A stretch of DNA of 64,000 nt from Collinsella aerofaciens (GCF_028209395.1 NZ_JAQLDQ010000006.1:1-64000); one strand, 5' to 3'. Shown: positions 28,912 to 39,123, counted from the stretch's first letter. Numbers and translations are program-made. Notes: generated by a model not told the origin, from the letters alone.

Positions 28912-28950
28912 AAAACGCCCGGCGGGCATTAACTGCTCGCCGGGCGTTTT
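28912..28950 (-). terminator. Terminator of the second phospho-glucosidase gene
   Basis: Stem of 13 bp (28912-28924 with 28938-28950, AAAACGCCCGGCG). On the minus strand it ends in TTTTGTTAAAAG, 37 bases beyond the GH1 stop codon. Confidence 0.88.
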
Positions 28951-28986
28951 GGTTAGGAAACTCTGAAGTTGAGTGTCTCGGCTTCC

Positions 28987-30429
<1,443 letters not shown>

Positions 30430-30560
30430 TCACACGCTGTTTGTCGTGGTTTCAGTATCCCCGTAAGCAGCGCGCTACTCAACGGCAACGACGCAGGTCG
30501 ACACTTCTTTTCGCACACGGCGGCCCGGCAGCCGCCCCTGCCTGACACTTTCTGATACCG

Positions 30561-30613
30561 CCGCCCCAAACCACCACAAAGGGGACAGGCACCTTTGTGG
30601 TGGTTTGGGGCGG
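30561..30613. repeat. Palindromic repeat, family D, copy 2
   Basis: Perfect 22-bp arms (30561-30582 and 30592-30613) around a nine-base loop GGACAGGCA, the reverse complement of the loop of copy 1 at 10173-10208. The inner AACCACCACAAAGG is shared by both. Confidence 0.88.
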
Positions 30614-30617
30614 TTTG

Positions 30618-30752
30618 TCTCGATCTGTAACAGGTAGGCAGCCAAAACCGGGCTTGGTGTTACAGATCGAGATTTTCGGGCAGCCCCCGCAGTTTGTCTA
30701 AATCTGTAACAGGTAGAGACGATTTAGCCCGCTAGATGTTACAAATCGAGAC
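30618..30752. repeat. Two tandem palindromic repeats, family F
   Basis: First copy: arms 30618-30631 and 30659-30672, 14 bp perfect, with TCTGTAAC/GTTACAGA. Second copy: arms 30696-30710 and 30738-30752, imperfect, with the same TCTGTAACAGGTAG start. With the family-D copy they fill the gap 30418-30760 between the GH1 and DUF4867 genes. No gene is seen. A promoter for the GH1 gene should lie near 30420-30480 but no clear boxes are visible. Confidence 0.75.
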
Positions 30753-30760
30753 GGAAGATG

Positions 30761-31405
30761 CTAGTCACAGGCGATGTCGAGGTTCTTGCCGACGAGGCCC
30801 ACGTAGCCGCCCTCGGCCGCCTTGGGGCTGTCGGCGTGGCAGAGGACCCACTTGTCGGCCTTCCAGTAGCAGTAGCTGTCACCGGCGGCAGGCATGTCGG
30901 CTGCAGCCTCGGGGCGCGGGCCGTTGGTGCCCGCCGGCAGCGCCACCATCACCTGAAAGCCGCCGTCGTCGACCATGCAGGGCGTGTAGTGAAGCGTGGT
31001 GGCGTAAACCTCGACGAGCGTGCCGGCGGGCGCGCGAAAGGCCTTGACCTGAGCGGTGTCGAGCTTGCCGTCGACAATTTGCTCGCGCTTGGCCAGCAGC
31101 AGAATAAAGTCGCGCGCACCCAAATTAAACTCACTGGCACGGTGATACTCCAGACAGTTGAGGCGCGTGTTGTGGCCGTTGCACCAGCCCGGCTGGAACG
31201 GACGGCCGCCGTACATGAGCAGGCCGAGCGTGTCGACACCCTCAACCTGCTCGAGCTCGGGTGCGGAGGCCACGTACTTGGTGCCCTCGGGAATGGGAGT
31301 AGCCGCAAGCGCCTCGACAAGCGGGGCGGTCAGGTTGGACGGCACGTCGTCCCACACGCGACCATAGGATTTGAACTCGGGATCTGATACAGAGTAGATA
31401 TGCAT
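30761..31405 (-). CDS. DUF4867 family protein
   Basis: 214 residues, cytoplasmic, matching the DUF4867 pattern throughout: an N-terminal HIYSVSDPEFKSYGRV, then QPGWCNGHNTRLNCLEYH and a PAGTLVEVYATTLHYTPC segment that looks like a cupin-type beta barrel. The conserved His, Glu and Cys residues may bind metal. The family is usually found in carbohydrate operons but has no proven reaction; a sugar isomerase or binding role is possible. The start at 31405 follows AGGAG, and an upstream Met lacks one. It lies downstream of the lower-GC cassette and may be read from it or alone. Confidence 0.75.
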   Translation of the reverse strand: MHIYSVSDPEFKSYGRVWDDVPSNLTAPLVEALAATPIPEGTKYVASAPELEQVEGVDTLGLLMYGGRPFQPGWCNGHNTRLNCLEYHRASEFNLGARDFILLLAKREQIVDGKLDTAQVKAFRAPAGTLVEVYATTLHYTPCMVDDGGFQVMVALPAGTNGPRPEAAADMPAAGDSYCYWKADKWVLCHADSPKAAEGGYVGLVGKNLDIACD

Positions 31406-31528
31406 GTTCGCTCCTGTTCGTTTATGTGACAGTATGAACATTCTAGAACATCATTCATCCACGACCACGATCAATACCGAAAACATTGCATGACGAAATC
31501 ACCCGCTCAAAAAGCGACATGCAGCTTC

Positions 31529-32509
31529 CTAGTCGAGATAATCTTTAAGAAACTCAATAACGCTCATACACCAGTAGTCGGTCTCCGGCGCATGGGGCTT
31601 CATCAATGCGTGCCCCCCTTCTGAATACATGACTCCCTCATGGTGTACTCCAGCTGCATCCAGAGCATCGACCATCTTTTCATAATTGTCGGGCGATACA
31701 ATATCATCGTCAGCGCATTGCCAAAGATATGTCGGAGGATACTGCTCCCACACATGCTGATTAATACAGAAATCATCGAGCGAGTCGCGACCAGCCCCGC
31801 CGCACACCGAATCAAGAAATCTATTGTCTGATGCGTTCTCAAAGCCACGAAGATCAATCGGTGCATAACACAGGACCAAGGCTTTGGGTGCCTCGCATCC
31901 GTAGGACGCAAATCCCTTGTTGTCCGTCCCCCACTCGGCAGTTAAATGCGCACCAGCAGAAAAGCCGATAACTGCATAACTTTTTGCGACATTAAATTTC
32001 GCTGAATTCTCGAAGACAAAACGGACAGCTCGATTTAAATCGTCGATTGGACGCGGCATCAAAGGCTCGACCCTCACCCTGTATGACAGCACGAACACGT
32101 TATAGCCCGCATCGTTGAGCTCGGGGGCAACGGGAAAGCCTTCCATTTGATGACAAACGCTCTGATAACCTCCGCCCGAAACCGCAATGATAAAGGGAGC
32201 CCCGGGTCTCCCGGGAAAGAAGAACAGTTTCGTGTTGCGTCGAGTCGGATCACGGATGCAGTCGGCTTCATCCCATATATCGTAGGCAACTTGCCTCCCG
32301 TCATCCACGAGCTCGACAATCCGATTCAATCCACGCAAAACGCGAGTAGTTTCATATGGATTAGCATCAGAATTCATATGAGACACGATGGGTTTATTCC
32401 ACATGCGCTCCCAAGTTGAAGGCCGGCAAAGCATAAGGTGCTCGCCAAAGCCAGCGAACTCAGGAAGGAGCGCGATTTCGCCAAACGTCATATCGGCTGT
32501 AATTGTCAT
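31529..32509 (-). CDS. Alpha/beta-hydrolase, acetyl-esterase-like
   Basis: 326 residues, no signal peptide. An oxyanion-hole motif of the hormone-sensitive-lipase/BD-FAE kind (AVSGGGYQS near residue 110), nucleophile in GFSAGAH near residue 183, a DDD pair near 260, and His in GGHAL near 300 give a complete catalytic triad. Such esterases remove acetyl or other short acyl groups. It follows a PTS EIIBC gene by 105 bases, itself after a BglG-type antiterminator gene, so it likely deacylates the sugar imported by that PTS. Codon use and composition are more AT-rich than the surrounding genes, suggesting the cassette arrived by transfer. Confidence 0.85.
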   Translation of the reverse strand: MTITADMTFGEIALLPEFAGFGEHLMLCRPSTWERMWNKPIVSHMNSDANPYETTRVLRGLNRIVELVDDGRQVAYDIWDEADCIRDPTRRNTKLFFFPGRPGAPFIIAVSGGGYQSVCHQMEGFPVAPELNDAGYNVFVLSYRVRVEPLMPRPIDDLNRAVRFVFENSAKFNVAKSYAVIGFSAGAHLTAEWGTDNKGFASYGCEAPKALVLCYAPIDLRGFENASDNRFLDSVCGGAGRDSLDDFCINQHVWEQYPPTYLWQCADDDIVSPDNYEKMVDALDAAGVHHEGVMYSEGGHALMKPHAPETDYWCMSVIEFLKDYLD

Positions 32510-32614
32510 AGCTAGTCACTCCAAAAATGAGGGTGGGCTCGCGTGAATCAACGGCAAGCCCACCACATGCAATCTGCCGCGGGGTTTTCGGCAGCTTACA
32601 TCCCAAATAATTGT

Positions 32615-33985
32615 CTACTCCACTACTGCCTCTTCATCAGGGCGATACAGGATGTAAACGAGAACGAAGTTAAGAATTAAACCGACGACATTGCAAAGAA
32701 TTGCGCCGATGAGGCTGCTCATATCACCAGAAGGATCCATATAACCGGGGAAGCTAAAAATGCCGCTCGACGTCATAACGAACGTACAGGTGTTGAAAAT
32801 CGCCGGGATAACAGCACTGATTGCTCCGGCGACCATGGAAGCGATAATGATCTTCTTGTGCTCCAAGATGATGCCGTACAGCGCCGGTTCCGTAATCCCG
32901 AAAAAGCCCGTAATGGCACAGCTGAACCCAAGACTCTTTTCACTCGGGTCCTTCGAGCGGAGGGCAAACGCCAAACAAGCGCCGACAACACCCATGCTGC
33001 AGCAGAGAAGTCCAAGGATAGGATCGGAGCCGACGGTCATAATATTGTTGATGGAAAGCACGATCAGGGCCCAATGGAGTCCAAGGGGGATCATAACGAG
33101 ACCGAATATCGGCCCGAGAATAACGCCGCAAAGGACGGGGCTGAACTGATAGACCGCCAGCACTGCAGTCGCAAGCAAAGAGCTCGCCTGCTGAATAACG
33201 GGGCCGATCACAAGGAGCGAGACGGGGGCGGCAACAGCAACCGTCAGGAACGGGACGAGCGCAAATGCCACAACATCGGGAAGAACCGCCCGCAGCCACT
33301 TATTAAGAACGGATGCGAACCAAGCCGCCACGATAGCAGGAAACACCGTGGAGGAATAGCTCACCATTGTGAACTTCATGCCGAGCAAATCCAGCGCATC
33401 GCCCGCTCCGGCCGCAGCAACGAAAGTCGGATAAATCAGGATTGCACCGAGTACCGCACCGATATATCGATCGGTTCCAAAGAACTGAGCAGCAGATGAT
33501 CCGACAAGAACGGGCAGAAAATACATGCAGGCATTTCCCATGCCGTACAGCAGAGTGTATATTCCGCTCTCGGCGGAAACAGCACCCGCCGTCGTCAGAA
33601 TACTAAGGACGGCGTTTATCATTCCGCATGCGATCAAGGCAGGAAGAACGGGCATCATGATGCCGCTGATGAGCTTCATTAGCTTTCCCAGAAAGCCCTT
33701 AGTCTCTCCTTCGCTTGCCTCGGAATCTCCGGCATCAATCCCGGTTTCCTTGGCAACGACTTCATAGACCTTATCGACCTTAGGTCCCACAATCACCTGA
33801 TATTGCCCCGCGGAATGGCGAATGTCGATCACGCCATCAATCGCCTTGACTTTTGCATCGTCTACGATGCTTTCGTCCTTAAGGTTGAACCTTAAACGAG
33901 TCATGCAGTGAGCTACAAATGTAACGTTGTCTGCGCCGCCCACCATCTCGAGAATCTCGGCAGCGAGCTTGGTTGTATCTGCCAT
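32615..33985 (-). CDS. PTS EIIBC permease, beta-glucoside type
   Basis: 456 residues. EIIB domain with phospho-Cys in AHCMTRLRF (about residue 27) and QYQVIVGP near 65, then an EIIC domain with about ten hydrophobic segments and the EPALYGI motif. No EIIA is attached. The chosen start gives MADTTKL after GGGAGA at 11-base spacing; an ATG nine bases earlier is an alternative. It lies downstream of a BglG/LicT-type antiterminator gene with 68 bases between, including a short hairpin at 34028-34046, and upstream of an esterase gene. Composition is AT-rich relative to the first EIIBC gene, so this is a distinct acquisition. It should be induced by its own sugar through the antiterminator. Confidence 0.93.
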   Translation of the reverse strand: MADTTKLAAEILEMVGGADNVTFVAHCMTRLRFNLKDESIVDDAKVKAIDGVIDIRHSAGQYQVIVGPKVDKVYEVVAKETGIDAGDSEASEGETKGFLGKLMKLISGIMMPVLPALIACGMINAVLSILTTAGAVSAESGIYTLLYGMGNACMYFLPVLVGSSAAQFFGTDRYIGAVLGAILIYPTFVAAAGAGDALDLLGMKFTMVSYSSTVFPAIVAAWFASVLNKWLRAVLPDVVAFALVPFLTVAVAAPVSLLVIGPVIQQASSLLATAVLAVYQFSPVLCGVILGPIFGLVMIPLGLHWALIVLSINNIMTVGSDPILGLLCCSMGVVGACLAFALRSKDPSEKSLGFSCAITGFFGITEPALYGIILEHKKIIIASMVAGAISAVIPAIFNTCTFVMTSSGIFSFPGYMDPSGDMSSLIGAILCNVVGLILNFVLVYILYRPDEEAVVE

Positions 33986-34053
33986 AAATACCATTTCTCC
34001 CATGTTGAGTTTTATATGTAACCATCAGCAAAGCGCGCGCCTTTGCCAACTAA

Positions 34054-34893
34054 TTACCTTGTTTTCGATGCAATTCGATTGATGTGCATCATGAGGTAGA
34101 GTCTTTCTTCGTCTATAAGTTCCCGCCCCGTCAGTCGGCTGAGAACAGAAGCAATATCATCGGCGCACATTGATGCCACCGGATATTCTTTTTTGAGCGA
34201 GAGGTACATCTTGCGGTTGTCGCTCACGATGCTTTCGCCAGAGTTCAACCTATTGAATAAGTACTGAAGATGGGTTGCGAACCTTGCGTAATCGAAACCT
34301 TCCCGATCAACTTGAATGCCAAGCCGATTTTCAACAGCAACGGTTGACTCCTCCAGAACACGATCGTAGATATCCGCGCTAAACTCTTTAACTACTTCGC
34401 ATGAGTCCGAATCGGCCATGTTATTGATAAACGCCATGGCAATTCCAACTGCCTCATGAGCTGGAAGCCTAACGTTAAGACGTTTCCTGATTATCTTAAG
34501 TGCATACTCGCCGATTCTAAATTCGACGGGATATTGTTGGCGGACATCAAACGATAAAGGCATGCGGACAACGATATTTTGCTCTTTGCGCTTAACCGCA
34601 TACGCGATATGGTCCGCAAGGATAAACGGCAAATTAGGGCTCACCTCATAAGACAGCAAACCTGTCGACATATCAATAACATCCGAGGTAAGCTCGAGAA
34701 GCTCGTCGGGGACCTCGTCAACGAGAGCGATGTAGCGAGAGCTAACGTTATAAAACGTTCGTTGAATCTCCGAAAGAGGGACCTCGTCTCCGACATTCTT
34801 AAACCCCAGACCACGGCCGAATGCAACCAACTGTCTGCCATTTCCATCGACGCAGAGGACAGCGCTGGTATTAATTCGTTTAACAATTTCCAT
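34054..34893 (-). CDS. BglG/LicT-family transcriptional antiterminator
   Basis: 279 residues. Residues 1-55 are the RNA-binding co-antiterminator domain (KRINTSAVLCVDGNGRQLVAFGRGLGF). Two PRD domains follow, with conserved His in the LADHIAYAV and LPAHEAVGIA motifs of PRD1, and an HLQYLFNRL and MMHINRI pair in PRD2. The protein binds a RAT hairpin in mRNA and prevents termination when its PRDs are in the right phosphorylation state, linking operon expression to PTS sugar flow. The start at 34893 follows GGGGGG. A terminator with a RAT-like overlap sits immediately upstream (34914-34992), so the gene appears autoregulated and controls the PTS and esterase genes behind it. Confidence 0.95.
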   Translation of the reverse strand: MEIVKRINTSAVLCVDGNGRQLVAFGRGLGFKNVGDEVPLSEIQRTFYNVSSRYIALVDEVPDELLELTSDVIDMSTGLLSYEVSPNLPFILADHIAYAVKRKEQNIVVRMPLSFDVRQQYPVEFRIGEYALKIIRKRLNVRLPAHEAVGIAMAFINNMADSDSCEVVKEFSADIYDRVLEESTVAVENRLGIQVDREGFDYARFATHLQYLFNRLNSGESIVSDNRKMYLSLKKEYPVASMCADDIASVLSRLTGRELIDEERLYLMMHINRIASKTR

Positions 34894-34913
34894 GTGTCCC
34901 CCCCTAAACAGAA

Positions 34914-34992
34914 CAAGGCTCCCGAAGCAGAATCCGACAATCAATGTCGACAGATGCTGCTTCAGGAGCCTTGCCTGAATATCACTCTGAGG
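34914..34992 (-). promoter_or_regulatory. RAT-like antiterminator and attenuator hairpin
   Basis: On the minus strand a 17-bp stem with one mismatch (34973-34957 with 34930-34914) carries an inner hairpin and is followed by TTCTGTTT, an intrinsic-terminator form. Immediately 5', CAGGCAAGGC resembles the 3' end of LicT-type RAT sites and overlaps the terminator's first arm. This is the arrangement expected for BglG-type control. The exact RAT fold is not resolved by eye. Confidence 0.6.
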
Positions 34993-35093
34993 ACTAGTTT
35001 AAGCGAGCTAGTGCTAATGACCTCGAATAAACACTTCTAAACAGTTAAACGGTCGATATCTCCGTGTGAACGGTTTGGAGGCAGAGGGCGGCC

Positions 35094-35582
35094 CTATGCC
35101 TGCTGATAATGCAGGTGCTTCTCATCGATATCGGCCAGGTCGCGGTCGAGATAGCGACGCGCGAGCCAGTTTGCCATGGGGAGGTTCTGGTCCAGATAGT
35201 TACCGCACTCCTCGGGAGCGGCACCGGGGACATCGCCCTCAAAGCCGGCGACAAACTCGAACAGCTCACGCACGAGCGGCAGGATCTCCTCGCTCGTCAC
35301 CTCGCCAAACACGACGAGGTAAAAGCCCGTGCGGCAGCCCATGGGACCAAAGTAGACAATGCGGCTCGACCACTCGGCATGGTTGCGAAGGAACGTCGCG
35401 CCCAGGTGCTCGATGGTGTGGCACTCGGCCGTGTTCATGACCGGCTCCTTGTTGGGCGTGGTCAGGCGCAGATCAAAGGTGGTGACGGCGGCGCCGGTCG
35501 CCGGATCGCGGTCGATGCGGCTCACATACACGCCGGGCTCGAGCAGCAGATGGTCAACGGAAAAACTCGCGATACGCTCCAT
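35094..35582 (-). CDS. luxS: S-ribosylhomocysteine lyase
   Basis: 162 residues, full length. It splits S-ribosylhomocysteine into homocysteine and DPD, the precursor of AI-2, as part of the activated methyl cycle. The metal site is complete: His55 and His59 in HTIEH and Cys126 in EECGNY, with catalytic Cys83 in MGCRTGFY and Glu58. The start follows GAGAGGAA. No mtnN (pfs) gene is adjacent, so the gene is isolated. A long palindrome at 35596-35686 lies directly upstream of its start, between it and the kinase gene. Confidence 0.97.
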   Translation of the reverse strand: MERIASFSVDHLLLEPGVYVSRIDRDPATGAAVTTFDLRLTTPNKEPVMNTAECHTIEHLGATFLRNHAEWSSRIVYFGPMGCRTGFYLVVFGEVTSEEILPLVRELFEFVAGFEGDVPGAAPEECGNYLDQNLPMANWLARRYLDRDLADIDEKHLHYQQA

Positions 35583-35595
35583 GGCAGTTCCTCTC

Positions 35596-35686
35596 GGTAG
35601 TCAATTTAGGACGGGGCTCTTTTAGCTGGTTCGAATGATCGCACCAATCATACCAGTCAAAAAAGCCCCGTCCCAAATGAGCTACC
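35596..35686. repeat. Long imperfect palindrome, family C, with T-run
   Basis: Arms 35596-35630 and 35652-35686 are about 35 bases each and pair with few mismatches, containing GGACGGGGCT and its complement. On the minus strand a T-run follows the GACGGGGC segment, so it could terminate the kinase transcript. The core matches the terminator at 41970-42008. Confidence 0.75.
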
Positions 35687-35717
35687 CGGGAATAGCCTGC
35701 GGGCGCCGCGCAGCCGC

Positions 35718-37208
35718 CTAGGCAGTGTAGGCGATGGTCGCGTCGACGGCGTGACGCCAGCCGGCGATCTTTTTGGCTCGCTCGTCGGCAGGCATGGCAG
35801 GCTCCACGATGCCGCGGGCGCCGTAGACGTCAACGACATCGCGCGTGTACATGCCCAGCGCAATGCCGCAGGCCCAAGCCGCACCCAGACCGCTCATCTC
35901 GTCGTTGCTCGCAATGCGGATGGGCGAGCCGACCAGGTCGCTCTCAAACTGCATCAGGTACGCGTCGCGCGTGGGACCGCCGTCAACACGAAGCTCGGCC
36001 AGTGCCGCGCCCGAATCCTCGACCATCGCATCGATCACGTCGAAGATCTGATAGGCGATCGACTCGTCGGCGGCCTTTACGAACTCCGCACGGCCCGTGG
36101 TGCGCGTCATGCCAAAGACGCAGCCCTCGGCATCGCTCGCCCAGTGCGGCGCGCCCAGGCCAGTGAACGCCGGCACAAAGTAGACGCGGCTCGCCGGATT
36201 GGCGGCGTAGCACAGGTCGGTGACTTCCTCGGGATTGTTGATGAGCTCCAGGTCGTCGCGCAGCCACGTCTTGACGGCGCCGGCGTAGCTCACGTTGCCC
36301 TCGAGAACATACTCGGTCACACCGTCCATACGCCACGCAAGCGAGCTCGAAAGCCCGTGCGAGCTGGCGACAAACTCGTCGCCGACGTTCATCATGACCG
36401 AGCTGCCGGTGCCATAGGTCGCCTTGGCCATGCCGCGGCTATGGCAGCCCTGGGCAAACAAGGCGGCATGGCTGTCGCCGAGCACGCCGTGGATGGGCAC
36501 GGGCGCCGGCAAAAAGCCGCCCAGGTCCGTTGTACCGAACAGGCCATCGGAATCGGTCACCTGCGGCAGGCACGCCGGATTGACACCAAAGGCCTCGCAC
36601 ACCGGCTCGCTCCAGCAGCCACGGCGCAGGTCAAAAAGCTGCGTGCGGCTGGCATTGGACCAGTCGCAGCGGAACTCCGCGCCGCCCGTGAGCGTCCAGA
36701 CCACCCAGGCATCGATGGTGCCCAGGCACAGCTCACCCGCCGCCGCGGCCTCGGCAGCCGCGGGAACGTTCGCGAGGATCCAGGCCATCTTGCCCGCCGG
36801 ATAGTAGGGCGAGAGCACCAGACCCGTCGTGTCACGCACCAGCTCGGCCACGCCTTCGCGCGCAGCCAGCTCGTCGCACAGCTCGCGGGCGCGGGCGCAC
36901 TGCCACACCACGGCATCGCACAGCGGCTCGCCCGTCGTGCGGCTCCAGGCAACGGTGGTCTCGCGCTGGTTGGAAATGCCAACGCCGGCGATGTCTGCCG
37001 GATCGACCCCGGTCTCCTCCACCACGGTGCGTGCCACAGCCAGCACGTTGGCGGCGATCTCGGCCGGGTCGTGGCTCACCCAGCCGGCCTCGTTGACAAT
37101 CTGGCGATGTGAGCGGTCGGCGCGATGGATCAGATGGCCGCCCTCGTCCACCAGCAGCGCCTTAGTACCCTGTGTGGACTGATCGATTCCGATGATGTAT
37201 TTGCTCAT
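35718..37208 (-). CDS. FGGY-family sugar kinase, glycerol-kinase-like
   Basis: 496 residues, normal for FGGY kinases. An N-terminal ATP-fold motif (GIDQSTQGTKALL, residues 5-17), GISNQRETTVAW near 77, a central GVLGDSHAALFAQG and a C-terminal VDGGPTRDAYLMQ are all present. Overall it is closest in pattern to glycerol kinases, but the N-terminal STQGTKALL is more like pentulokinases. It follows a split transketolase and a sugar isomerase on the same strand, 142 bases behind the transketolase, so a ketose such as a pentulose is a better guess than glycerol. The start follows GACAGGAGAG. Substrate is inference. Confidence 0.88.
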   Translation of the reverse strand: MSKYIIGIDQSTQGTKALLVDEGGHLIHRADRSHRQIVNEAGWVSHDPAEIAANVLAVARTVVEETGVDPADIAGVGISNQRETTVAWSRTTGEPLCDAVVWQCARARELCDELAAREGVAELVRDTTGLVLSPYYPAGKMAWILANVPAAAEAAAAGELCLGTIDAWVVWTLTGGAEFRCDWSNASRTQLFDLRRGCWSEPVCEAFGVNPACLPQVTDSDGLFGTTDLGGFLPAPVPIHGVLGDSHAALFAQGCHSRGMAKATYGTGSSVMMNVGDEFVASSHGLSSSLAWRMDGVTEYVLEGNVSYAGAVKTWLRDDLELINNPEEVTDLCYAANPASRVYFVPAFTGLGAPHWASDAEGCVFGMTRTTGRAEFVKAADESIAYQIFDVIDAMVEDSGAALAELRVDGGPTRDAYLMQFESDLVGSPIRIASNDEMSGLGAAWACGIALGMYTRDVVDVYGARGIVEPAMPADERAKKIAGWRHAVDATIAYTA

Positions 37209-37320
37209 GTACTCTCCTGTCTCCCCCGTCGATTCAAAACTAAAACCCGACGGACAAGGAGCGAGTGGCCGACCGGCTCATGAGAGCGCAGCCGGCCTGC
37301 TCAGAATTCAACCTAAAAGG

Positions 37321-37351
37321 ATTGGTGCAAACCTGTCCCCGATGCACCAAT
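37321..37351. repeat. Short palindrome at the transketolase 3' end
   Basis: 9-bp perfect arms (37321-37329 and 37343-37351, ATTGGTGCA) around a loop containing CCTGTCCCC, a motif shared with families B and D. Its end overlaps the stop codon of the transketolase C-terminal subunit. Confidence 0.6.
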
Positions 37352-38292
37352 TACTCTGCGGGAAGGACCTCGGCGACCGTCTTGGCGATTCCCTCGCCCG
37401 TCAGGCCGTAGTGCGCGAAGACCTCGGGGCTCGTGCCGGTGATGACCGGCGCATCGGGCAGGGAGAGGCACTTGACCGGACGCGGGCAGTGCTCACCCAC
37501 GACCTGCGCGACCATGGAACCCAGGCCGCCGAAGGGACTGTGCTCCTCGACGGTCACGACGGCGCGCGTGGCACCGGCGGCCTCGATCACGGCCTCGGCA
37601 TCGAGCGGTTTGACGCAGTACATATCGAGCACCGTCGCCGAGATGCCCTGCTCGGCCAGCAGATCGGCGGCGTCCACGGCGTGGCGGACCATCTCACCGG
37701 TAGCGACGATCGTCACATCGGTGCCGCGGCGCACCCAGGTGGCGCGATCCATCTGGAACGGGCACTCGTCCTCAGTGTACACGTCCTCCACCGGGTTGCG
37801 GCCCACGCGGATGTAGGCCGGCTTGTTGTCGGCGACCAGGGCACGCACGAGCTCGGCGGTCTGGAAGCGATCGCTCGGCAGATACACGCGCATGTTGGGA
37901 ATCGCGCTCATGGCGGCGATATCCTGCGCGGAGTGATGGCTCATGCCTAAGGCGCCGTAGGACACGCCGCCCGAGATGCCGATGAGCTTAACGTTGGTGT
38001 TGGAGTACGAAACGTCGACCTTGCACTGCTCATACGAGCGCGTGGTCACAAAGGACGCCGGCGAGGCGGCCCAGGCCTTCTTGCCGCACGAGGCCATGCC
38101 GGCGGCGATGCTCACCAGGTCCTGCTCGGCAATGCCGACCTCAACGGACTGCTGGGGATACTGGTCAAAGAACGGCGTGAGCGATGCAGAGCCGCGGGAG
38201 TCGGAGCACAGGACGACGATGTCTTTATCGGTTGCGGCGGCCTCGAGCAGCGTGTCGCAGATAGCCTTGCGGTTGGCGATCTTGTTAGCCAT
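37351..38292 (-). CDS. Transketolase, C-terminal subunit
   Basis: 313 residues equal to the pyrimidine-binding and C-terminal domains of transketolase. The conserved VEVGIAEQDLVSIAAGMA is near residue 62 and the C-terminal domain has TVEEHSPFGGLG near 245. It pairs with the N-terminal subunit encoded just upstream; the two reading frames overlap by eight bases (38285-38292), giving coupled translation and a one-to-one complex. The start at 38292 follows AAGGAGG inside the upstream gene. It transfers a two-carbon unit between a ketose phosphate and an aldose phosphate; the natural donor here may be unusual given the isomerase and FGGY kinase beside it. Confidence 0.93.
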   Translation of the reverse strand: MANKIANRKAICDTLLEAAATDKDIVVLCSDSRGSASLTPFFDQYPQQSVEVGIAEQDLVSIAAGMASCGKKAWAASPASFVTTRSYEQCKVDVSYSNTNVKLIGISGGVSYGALGMSHHSAQDIAAMSAIPNMRVYLPSDRFQTAELVRALVADNKPAYIRVGRNPVEDVYTEDECPFQMDRATWVRRGTDVTIVATGEMVRHAVDAADLLAEQGISATVLDMYCVKPLDAEAVIEAAGATRAVVTVEEHSPFGGLGSMVAQVVGEHCPRPVKCLSLPDAPVITGTSPEVFAHYGLTGEGIAKTVAEVLPAE

Positions 38293-39121
38293 TGATGGCC
38301 TCCTTATGGGCAGCGAAATCGGCGATGATCTGGGCATATTCCTCATCGTTGGGCAGGTGATGATGCCAGGCGGCCTTGTCCTCCATAACCGGCGAGCCGT
38401 AGCCCTTCACTGTGTTGAGGATGATGACCGTGGGCTTACCCTTGGTCTCGGCGGCCAGCGTCAGCGCGGCGTCGATGGCCTGGACGTCGTTGCCCGGAAT
38501 GGACAGCACGTTCCAACCGAAGGCGGCCCAGCGCTCCTCCTGCGAATCCTGCTTCATGACGTCCTCGGTGCTGCCGCTGATCTGCAGGCGGTTGCGGTCC
38601 ACGAGCGCGCACAGGTTATCGAGCTGGTAGTTGCCGCCGCTCATGGCGCCCTCCCAGACCGAGCCCTCGGCAAGCTCGCCGTCGCCCATGATGGTGTAGA
38701 CGCGGTAGTCGCGGCCATCCATCTTGCCGGCAAGCGCCATCCCGACGGCCACGGGCAGGCCATGACCCAGCGAGCCCGAGTTCATCTCGATGCCCTTGAG
38801 CTTGTTGTTGGGGTGGCCGATGTAGGGGCTGCCGAACTTAGAGAAGCGGGCCTTGACGTCGTCGAGGTCCAGATAGCCCTCGTGGCAGAGCACCGCGTAG
38901 TAGGCCTCCATGGCGTGGCCCTTGGAGAGTACGAAGCGATCGCGGTTGGGATCGTCGACGGTCTCGGGAGAAATGTTGAGGTGGTTGGCATAGAGGGTCA
39001 TCAGCGCATCGATGACCGACATGTCGCCGCCGATGTGCCCGCCAGCGCCAGCCATGATGATATCGACGCAATCGCGTCGAAGGTCCCAACGCAGGGACTC
39101 AAGCTCTTCGATAGTTGCCAT
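38285..39121 (-). CDS. Transketolase, N-terminal subunit
   Basis: 278 residues equal to the thiamine-diphosphate-binding domain. GHIGGDMSVIDAL is near residue 28, KGHAMEAYYAVL near 68, and the ThDP/Mg motif begins GDGELAEGSVWEG near 148 and ends with Asn in CALVDRN. The start follows GAGGAG; longer in-frame extensions run into the isomerase gene and are not credible. Three bases separate its start from the isomerase stop codon, so isomerase, TktN and TktC are one operon. Split transketolases of this kind are common in gut bacteria; some act on apulose-4-phosphate or sulfo-sugars. Confidence 0.93.
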   Translation of the reverse strand: MATIEELESLRWDLRRDCVDIIMAGAGGHIGGDMSVIDALMTLYANHLNISPETVDDPNRDRFVLSKGHAMEAYYAVLCHEGYLDLDDVKARFSKFGSPYIGHPNNKLKGIEMNSGSLGHGLPVAVGMALAGKMDGRDYRVYTIMGDGELAEGSVWEGAMSGGNYQLDNLCALVDRNRLQISGSTEDVMKQDSQEERWAAFGWNVLSIPGNDVQAIDAALTLAAETKGKPTVIILNTVKGYGSPVMEDKAAWHHHLPNDEEYAQIIADFAAHKEAING

Positions 39122-39123
39122 TT

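Noticed and set aside
35718..37208. Naming the FGGY kinase glpK
   Set aside because: The overall pattern is glycerol-kinase-like, but the operon (isomerase, split transketolase) and the N-terminal motif make another ketose equally or more likely.
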